From NCBI RefSeq assembly GCF_026151205.1, contig NC_087074.1, positions 13,001,182 to 13,065,181 of the forward strand: 64,000 bases of DNA, in the 5' to 3' direction. The notes beneath the pieces are model-generated. The model was not told the DNA's origin, made no database searches, and saw only the letters and a list, made by a program, of their open reading frames with translations. Origin of the DNA: Bolinopsis microptera (taxonomy: Eukaryota; Ctenophora; Tentaculata; Lobata; Bolinopsidae). A program made the translations under genes and the position numbers. This document shows, piece after piece, positions 58,601-64,000 of the stretch (its first letter is position 1; each line of letters starts with the position of its first letter).

Positions 58601-59035
58601 ATATCATTTATGATTTCCATCTCCTTCTCATTTACAATAATCTCTAGATTTTTCCTTTGCAAGTTTTGACTTTCACCTGTTGTGTCATCGGCCTATCTGC
58701 GACTTGAACTGAACTGGAGAGAGCTCCTGTACCAGCAGCAACACCAGACTTTGTTCCAGGCCGTGCTGTTCCCAGCCTTGCCCCTGAAGGATCTCTTTGT
58801 CAGATCATTAAAAAAATAGTCGTACAAACCCTAGGTTCTGCATGATGTGTGATGCAATAAGACAGACTGATAAACCTAAAGTTCCTTCCGGGTTTCATTT
58901 TCAAGGCACAACTGCAACAATCACTACACACCTGTAAAGAAAAGGGTTCTTACCTGTAGGAGGCCTTTGAAGAGTTGTCCCTAATCTTCCCCCTTTGGAC
59001 ATTGGGCGAGCCGCAGTTGCTAACCTTTTTGACAT
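40686..59035 (-). CDS. IFT74: Intraflagellar transport protein IFT74 (12 exons, 588 aa)
   Basis: Seen: exons 58954-59035, 58677-58783, 58009-58224, 57654-57821, 49908-50048, 49578-49707, 49223-49410, 46422-46566, 45992-46179, 45436-45609, 44070-44192 and 40686-40790. All phases agree, for 589 codons with the stop. The N-terminus is basic and Gly/Arg-rich ([22 protein letters not shown]). [17 protein letters not shown] starts the coiled coil that fills the rest. The C-terminus has [20 protein letters not shown] and [13 protein letters not shown]. Known: IFT74 pairs with IFT81 in the IFT-B core; its basic N-terminus helps bind tubulin. Length is close to the human protein (about 600 aa). Introns are large: one of 7.6 kb is nearly all transposon, and the last holds an orphan GPCR gene. 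Confidence 0.95.
41061..41066 (-). promoter_or_regulatory. Poly(A) signal of the nested GPCR gene
   Basis: AATAAA on the minus strand about 60 bases past the GPCR stop at 41125. It shows that this nested gene can end its own transcript inside the IFT74 intron. Confidence 0.5.
41125..42138 (-). CDS. Orphan class A-like GPCR, intronless
   Basis: Seen: 337 aa with seven hydrophobic segments. Landmarks of the rhodopsin class: ITGN in helix 1 (Asn41), AVSDLL in helix 2 (Asp71), the Cys98-Cys178 pair for the extracellular disulfide, Trp149 in helix 4, CISFLP in helix 6 (Pro245). The helix 3 DRY position reads ITKL (121-124), and the helix 7 NPxxY motif is degenerate (SNIFIYYF, 290-297). N-terminal NxS/T sites are present. 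Known: loss of DRY is common in lineage-specific receptors of early-branching animals. Ligand unknown. It lies in the last intron of IFT74, same strand, with its own poly(A) signal, so it is probably an independent single-exon gene. Confidence 0.8.
   Translation of the reverse strand: MISKNSSTSDLTEQYGAQNEAERYTLIGWCVIVLVMNITGNSIILLITIRYRALRLDRISILLIQNIAVSDLLVAVFGVHPTLVSLIRNKWPYGTFLCGMFASADNICKVSGVLLICGMHITKLFSLLYPLHSIGRTNRSGYLICTAIWLLSTVVAITNIIVDRGKDSFYFDYRIYKCRYSFSATVWKWLLPVTGILLNLVPNIIVICTTIALLSLVRRAVGRINRQGIVTAVYVGFVYCISFLPCALYLTVYVQIKSSLNSIISPGFENFLEFTVYKFVFFVVYVNGISNIFIYYFSINSIKLFLKKAMFCYFQRLTRWCRFGQSDNFEMRNFRRP
42139..44069. other. Upstream flank of the GPCR within the last IFT74 intron
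   Basis: 1.9 kb with no supported gene. Short ORFs (60-64 codons) lack recognisable features. It presumably holds the GPCR promoter. Confidence 0.35.
44333..44760. repeat. 213-bp tandem duplication
   Basis: Two copies (about 44333-44545 and 44546-44758) that look identical along their length, starting gacgaatcaaaaagttcaag. It lies in an IFT74 intron just upstream (in gene terms) of the exon at 44070-44192. Recent duplication or an assembly artefact. Confidence 0.85.
46939..47278. mobile_element. Possible small element with CAGTGCTGGC ends
   Basis: cagtgctggcaag at the left and the complement of cagtgctggcgag at the right are inverted. Inside are three copies of tactattatacccccttt and two GC-rich hairpins (gtgcacgcgaagcgtgcac; ccggaggcggcggccgaagg and its partner). 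No matching 8-bp duplication was found at the borders, so the limits are doubtful. Confidence 0.4.
47279..48513. other. IFT74 intron sequence without recognised features
   Basis: Repeat-like AT-rich DNA. Phrases such as gctccttcataaa recur near 47825 and 52433, so part is probably derived from mobile elements. No gene seen. Confidence 0.35.
48514..49029. mobile_element. Foldback element, 147-bp inverted arms
   Basis: 48514-48660 and 48883-49029 are near-identical inverted copies (left arm begins attttaccaaaacccataat) around a 222-base unique centre. No coding capacity. A clear target duplication was not found. It lies in the IFT74 intron next to the exon at 49223. Confidence 0.8.
51620..52493. 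mobile_element. mariner-like non-autonomous element nested in the composite
   Basis: Inverted ends cagggtgagttgaaaatagt, flanked by TA on both sides (51618-51619, 52494-52495). It contains an internal foldback (52036-52111 with 52213-52290). No ORF. It interrupts the DNA downstream of the LINE ORF2. Confidence 0.8.
52722..56348 (-). pseudogene. LINE ORF2 (endonuclease plus reverse transcriptase) with one premature TGA
   Basis: Seen: 1067 codons from ATG 56348 to TGA 53145-53147, then the same frame stays open for 141 more codons to a stop at 52722 (1209 codons in all). Domains in order: APE-type endonuclease ([39 protein letters not shown]), then reverse transcriptase ([53 protein letters not shown]). 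After the TGA comes the C-terminal Cys-rich knuckle ([16 protein letters not shown]). Known: this is the layout of APE-class non-LTR retrotransposons; Trp before ADD is an unusual variant of the usual Tyr/Phe-Ala-Asp-Asp. The TGA removes only the Cys-rich tail, so the copy is young but probably disabled. Confidence 0.9.
56444..57067 (-). CDS. LINE ORF1: SGNH/GDSL-type esterase
   Basis: Seen: 207 aa, upstream of ORF2 by about 95 bases and on the same strand. Block I serine lies in [12 protein letters not shown] (Ser for GDS-type), the oxyanion Gly/Asn-type block in [10 protein letters not shown], and the Asp-His pair in DQPHLNDRG near the C-terminus. Known: many CR1-clade and cnidarian LINEs carry an esterase domain in ORF1; its role in retrotransposition is not settled. 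The frame begins only about 20 bases inside the inverted subterminal block, so the N-terminal part of ORF1 (usually a zinc finger or coiled coil) may have been lost or never present. Confidence 0.7.
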   Translation of the reverse strand: MLFCTGRSKRASNPVQRQQKIVLLCDSTMRSFKPDEFPKRYNVSVIYRPSLKELDSCLERTVEEISNLNPDAVYIHLGTRDILEGNKADIVVGSLIKSTEKILRQTSQHCQIFISHPFLRDHPGEEWGKNSRLITEAIRNLKDDSEKADFWMRSRENRNNNFYPGGSDIPHDYLFVPDQPHLNDRGIRVIMGNFKTSLNSTFSRDRT

Positions 59036-60596
59036 CTTAGCTCGAAATAGCTATAAATATTAGTAGTTCAATGCAAGACAATGAGTATTACTATAATTGC
59101 ACACAAAGCAAGAGGGCAAAAATGCCAACCACTGTTCCAAATACTGTTAAATTGATACCTTGGTGCACTCATTCGTGTAGTATAATTTGTACTAGTGCTC
59201 TTATATATATAATGAACGAAATTAAAGATACAATACCTTTAAATCTTTGGTATTTGATCAGTTCAGAGAGTTTTTCCACAAAATACTTCTTTAAAAAGTA
59301 TGATTGTCTTAAAATTATAGTGAAAAGAAGCAAAATCCTTATATTAGATGTTAATGATTAATCTTTCACAAACCTGTGATAATAAATTAAATTTTAGAGT
59401 TGCAGCTAGTCAAACGCAAATTAGGCATCATAACAAGGAGTTTTTGTTATATCATATTCAATCTTAAGAACACAATTAAGCACATAAATATTTTACAATC
59501 TAGTTTACAATACAAAATTGTAAACTACTGGATCGTAGCAATAATGAAGGGTCCTGGTAGTGACGTAACAAAGCTAAGCCAAATGTGCAAGGTCGCGTCG
59601 CCATGTGAAATCAGGACGGAATGAGAACCGCTAATCAATAACAGTAAACATGCATAGTGTAGGCGAGACATATTTTAATCATCAATTCTTAATCATGGCC
59701 CTATCAATGATGAATTTGACGTGTGAGTTCCATCCGTGAGTCAGTATTTATCAGTTTTCTCACTATAATTTAAACTATCATTCCAGTGGCGTTGGCCAAT
59801 TGTTGTCCCACTAGTGCACGTTACTCCATGAGTGAAAACTGACCCATGACCATTTAATCAAGCATTGAGGGCAAACAAAAAAGTAGGAGTAATAAGACAG
59901 GAATGGTTTTCAACTAATTTCTACAAACCACATGAAATATTAAATATAAAATGTGTCCAGCAAATGCATAATTTGATAATTTCTAGACGCCGTCGTCGGG
60001 GTGAGAGTTATCTGAACCAACTGCATGCCCCTACGATTGCGTCACCACTGGTGAGCAAGCATTTGTTTGTTGTTTAATAATAATAATTCTATACTGTTAC
60101 ATAATTTAAAATTATGGCCCCTTATTGTGGGCAGAGTATGTGTCTTTATTTAAGTGTCCTGATTTAAAAATCATCTGAGTGACTGCATTGAAATAATTTA
60201 AGGAGGGTACCATAAAAACGTTAAAACAAAAGGAGTAACAACTAGAACATACTTATATTAATATCAACATTAGAACAAAATACAGTCACCTAATTTTCTT
60301 CTCCTACGGTTGAGTATAGAGGAACCATCTTTGGCGTGTATTAGGGACTTAGACCATTACAAATACCCTGCTGTAAGTTTGCAAGGTATGTGGACTAAGT
60401 GGGTCGAGAGTACTCGACTTGGAAGTGGGTGTTGAGAATTCTCAACTAACCTAGAAGATAATGATGTCCAGAAGATGAGGCAGTAGATGGAGTAGTAAAG
60501 GAGTAGTAGAGGCTGAAGGGGGAGTGATGTCATAAGGAGATGTAGGACATGAAGGGGGATGGAGGTGAAGGAGCACTATAAGTATAAGTATCAATT
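59036..60596. other. Upstream flank of IFT74
   Basis: AT-rich, with no supported ORF, RNA gene or repeat. It contains the presumed IFT74 promoter. An acceptor-like gagctaag directly abuts the ATG at 59035. Confidence 0.4.
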
Positions 60597-62111
60597 CTAT
60601 GATAGTTCACCGATGGCGATCTGTGCTAAAGATCGGAAGGCAGTGATGCTGCCATCACTACCATCTCTTAAGATAGACCAGCATGGTTGTTCACTAGTGG
60701 AGTGCTCTTGAATGGTTTCTCTGTAGGAACAGCGGTACAGTGGACAAGAGAAGATTCGATGGTAATTGTTGTCCAACATCTGACAATTCGGACACTGAGG
60801 GTCGCAGTTGTTGGCAACCCTTGCCTTGAATGCTGTGAAGGTGATGTCATGGCCATGCAAGAGAGACATTACTTTAGTGTCTGTGCTCCTGCTTGAATAG
60901 CGAGGAAACAACTTTTTGCTCCTCTTATCGATGTTTATCCAGTATCTCACCCGGATTAATTCTAGGGTTCAGTAGGAGATGTTTATTCCACGTGAAGTCC
61001 ATAAAGCGGGTTATTTCGTCTTTTGAGTAGCTGACAACACTGTTGTGGACACTAGTCAGAAGGTCTATTCTGCTTCTGTTGAGCTCGTTGGACCCCCTTG
61101 TCCACGTTAGGAACTTACGTATCTCATCAATATGGTGCTGATATCGATGGGCCTTTGCCTCCTCTAGCTGTAAGATGAGTCCTTGCATAAATGGGTCACT
61201 TGTAAGTGCTTTTATTATGAGTTTTATGGTGATCATCTTGTAGGATATCTCAAGGGGTGGAATTCCAAGCGCGACAGATGTCAAATCTTTGGGAGGATGG
61301 TGAGTGGATCCACTTATTTTCAAGAGGACCCTGGCATAGAAGTCTTTGAAAGTGTCTAGGTTATCTTTTAGCCATATTGGAGCAGCATATAGAAGTTTTG
61401 TGAGTACTACTGTTTTGAAGAGCATTTTGAGTGAGCTTGCATTCAGGCCTCTGTGGCGGGTGGAGTTTTGAGTGATCCTGTACCAGGCAAACCAGCATTG
61501 TTTCAATTTAAATTTTGCGTGACTCTTGAAGGTAAGTTTGTCGTCTATCCTCAGTCCAAGAACAGTTGATTGACATGTATATGTTATGGGTCTATTGCCG
61601 ATAATAAGTGGTCCAAAGGCTGTGACATCAGGTGCAGATGAGGATGTTGGTGTGATCATAATACACTCGGTCTTGTTTTTGTCGCAGTTTGGGATAAGTT
61701 TCCACTTACTGCACCAGACATGAAGGTACTTGCACATCAACTGCATAATTCGATGAGCACATATAGGATCTATGTGAGAGACTGCTATGCTTCCATCATC
61801 AGCATATTTGAAGAGGCTTGAGTTAGAGCTGCATTCCAGTGGGAGCTGGTCCTTGCATAACATATCCGAGATGTAGAGGATAAATAGCAGGGGTGCAAGG
61901 ACAGGGCCTTGGGGAAGCCCAAACCATCCACATGAGCGTTGAAATCCGAGACTGTTGTTAACCCTCAGCCGTACTTTGCGGGATAACAGGAAGTTATTTA
62001 TTATCCGCAAAATGTTCCCTTGTATTTGGTATTTGCTGAGCTTGAAAATCAGGCCTTTCACCCATACACTATCAAATGCTTTGCTAAAATCGATGCATAG
62101 TAGGAAAGTAG
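60597..62111 (-). pseudogene. 5'-truncated, frameshifted LINE reverse transcriptase
   Basis: Seen: from about 62111 the minus strand reads CIDFSKAFDSVWVKGL, then the frame continues to a stop at 60925 with FGLPQGPVLAPLLFILYISD and the catalytic KYADDG. A second frame (60950-60597), shifted by one base and overlapping, carries the C-terminal knuckle CPNCQMLDNNYHRIFSCP. The two together form a normal jockey-type C-terminus, so one indel near 60925-60950 broke the gene. The endonuclease and the first reverse-transcriptase blocks are absent; the break coincides with the dispersed repeat starting at 62112. Confidence 0.85.
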
Positions 62112-62360
62112 TGAGTTTTTTCCTCTTTTTATTTGAAAATTCAATTAATCATTATATATTATATAAATCAAGCGTTACATTTCAGCCATGCAAAATTACA
62201 ATGACATATTTTGATATACTAAATGATAAATGGTACTGCAATATAAGTTGCTTAATGTTTGGCCGGATGACAAATAACGAGAAAAATAAACTTGATTATA
62301 TAATAATTAATTCGGCTGAACCAACACATAGCAAGAGCCACATTAACGTTGGGGCCGTCT
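62112..62360. repeat. Dispersed repeat, copy B
   Basis: Inverted copy of 18391-18648 (gacggcccc...acgttaatgt at one end, tttgaaaattcaattaatca at the other). It abuts the truncation point of the LINE at 62111, so it may be the target into which, or with which, that LINE was joined. Confidence 0.75.
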
Positions 62361-62543
62361 ACCAAATTTGAATGACAAACATTAACAAGAAATCAAACAT
62401 ATCATAAATAATTATAAGGATTTTGTTCATTACAATTCCGTCACAACTGATAAAGAAAAAAGAAAGGACAAGCAGATAGGAAATTGGACGGACAGAATTG
62501 TAACCAACAAAAACAAATTTCTGATTCTCATAAGACTGATGAA

Positions 62544-64000
62544 CTAATCTGGCCAGACTGTATCGGCAGCCCAGAGGTACTTGATCAGTTTGGCCTTAAA
62601 AGTAGAAATCCGCTCTGACTGCCGGATACATACTGGTAGACTATTCCATTTCAGCATAGATCTATGAAAAAAGCTATTTCGGAAGGCATCCGAGCAGGGC
62701 ACAGTGGTACTCATGTAAGTTGAAGTATCCGACATATCAATTATTTGAGCATTGTGCCTAGTGTATCGGGTGCCCTCTGGACGGCAAAGAACTATATATG
62801 TAGGGAGCGAAACTGGAATTATGCTATTCACTATTTTATAGAAGGTCATAAGATCGTTATAAATAAACTTCTGTTTAACAGGGAGAATATTTAGTTTCTT
62901 TTGCTCTGTAGCAAGTTTATCGTCATTATAACTGGAGTAAGGTTCACCATTGATCCATTTAATAGCCCTCTTTTGGATAGCAACAAACTGTTGAAGATGA
63001 GTTGCAGATTGAGGGGACCATATGACAGAACAATGTTCAAATATAGACCTAATTAGCGCTAAATAGAACGATCTTTTCTGCCTTTTATCAGTAGTGAAAT
63101 GACATGTTCTCTTAAGTAGTCCAAGTCTAGAGGTAGCTTTGGAAACAAGCGCTTTACATTGTGCACCCCAATTAAACCTGGAGTTTATTGCGACTCCTAA
63201 ATCTGACTGAGAGGGCACAAAGTCAATATCACTTCCAGAAAGTTTATAAAAGAAGGTATTGAATGGCAAGTTATCCAGCACGTTTCTTTGCAGGGACACA
63301 GAGAGGGCTTTGCACTTTTGTGGGTGGAACTTCATTCGATTTCTCACTGACCAATCATATAATCTATTGATGTCATTTTGGATTATGTGATGGTCAGGGT
63401 AACCAAGAATCTCCCTCCAAATTTTAGTGTCATCTGCATAAAGGGCGATATTGGTGCCTTCAGAGACACAGGAGAACATGTCATTTATAAATATTACAAA
63501 CAATAAAGGGCCAAGTATAGAACCTTGAGGGACACCAGACCGAACTGGTAGAGTAGAAGACGTTTGGCCTCCTATCACTACTTGTTGTTGTCGCCCCTCA
63601 AGATAGGACTTAATAAATTTAAGCATTAGTCCATCGACATTAAAAATATTCTTTAATTTACTTAAAATAAGGTCATGCGAAACGCTATCAAAAGCTTTCG
63701 CAAAATCAAAATATATTATATCAGTCCTGGACCTGTTATTCAGTGCAAGTGCAAGATTGTCCGTGAAAGGTATCATTTGGGTTGTGCATGAACGTTCATT
63801 AACAAAACCGTGTTGTCGGTCATCCAACAGATCAGAACATGCAGCGTATAATGCAGTCTTTATGCACCTTTCAAAGACTTTCATTACAAGAGATGTTAAC
63901 GAGATAGGCCTGTAGTTCTCAACCGAAGACTTATCGCCCTTTTTGTGCACTGGTACTACAAGTGCCAGCTTCCAATCAGGGGGTATGCATCCGCTCGAGA
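62544..64000 (-). pseudogene. LINE reverse transcriptase, CR1/jockey type, cut by the window edge
   Basis: Seen: an open frame running from the right edge of the window to a stop at 62544 (about 485 codons). It reads PPDWKLALVVPVHKKGDK, NYRPISLTSLVMKVFER, IIYFDFAKAFDSVSHDLI, GVPQGSILGPLLFVIFIND and LYADDTKIW. It ends with the typical thumb and C-terminal IQKRAIKWINGEP. All polymerase motifs including the Tyr-Ala-Asp-Asp are intact. The upstream endonuclease lies outside the window, so whether the copy is complete cannot be judged. It lies tail-to-head behind the other LINE on the same strand. Confidence 0.85.

Overview
The window looks like a piece of an animal nuclear genome: AT-rich, with spliced genes (GT-AG introns), large introns packed with transposons, and recognisable animal ciliary genes. 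Gene density, frequent single-exon genes, an orphan class A GPCR, SGNH-esterase LINEs and candidate spliced-leader acceptors next to start codons would suit a cnidarian (perhaps a hydrozoan), but the species is not fixed by the sequence. No rRNA, tRNA, CRISPR array or prokaryotic operon was seen.

Layout. 1-780 (minus): the 5' three coding exons of a PPT2-like lysosomal thioesterase. 1127-7459: a satellite array of 366-bp units with longer variants. 7547-8788: a decayed MULE transposon with a 9-bp target duplication. 9079-9422: a small TA-flanked element carrying a (TTAGGG)n tract. 10310-21194 (minus): a WD/beta-propeller protein gene (probably WDR93/CFAP297) with about 14 exons; its introns contain an intronless arylsulfatase B-like gene, an isochorismatase-family gene on the opposite strand, an interrupted ORF, and two adjacent hAT-like elements. 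21.3-24 kb: a mariner-type MITE, relatives of the satellite, and palindromes. 25104-26300 (plus): an intronless VWA3-like gene. 26914-32567 (plus): RSPH3 (7 exons), whose second intron holds an intronless Ig plus Cys-rich type I membrane receptor on the minus strand. 33584-37013 (minus): an 8-exon gene for an unrecognised 310-aa secreted protein. 38473-40065 (minus): MLF (7 exons). 40686-59035 (minus): IFT74 (12 exons, 588 aa), with an orphan GPCR in its last intron and a 7.4-kb transposon composite filling its fourth intron. 60597-64000 (minus): two more damaged LINEs.

How the genes relate. RSPH3 (radial spoke), IFT74 (IFT-B core), the WDR93-like and VWA3-like genes, and possibly MLF, are all linked to motile cilia, so the window is a ciliary-gene neighbourhood. 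The strongest structural theme is nesting: four intronless genes sit wholly inside introns of three host genes. The strongest mobile-element signal is the composite at 50156-57592, in which an esterase plus endonuclease-reverse-transcriptase LINE cassette lies inside DNA-transposon-like ends with an 8-bp target duplication. Exon models were made by hand from frame and splice-site logic; all coding phases agree except one junction in the WDR93-like gene.
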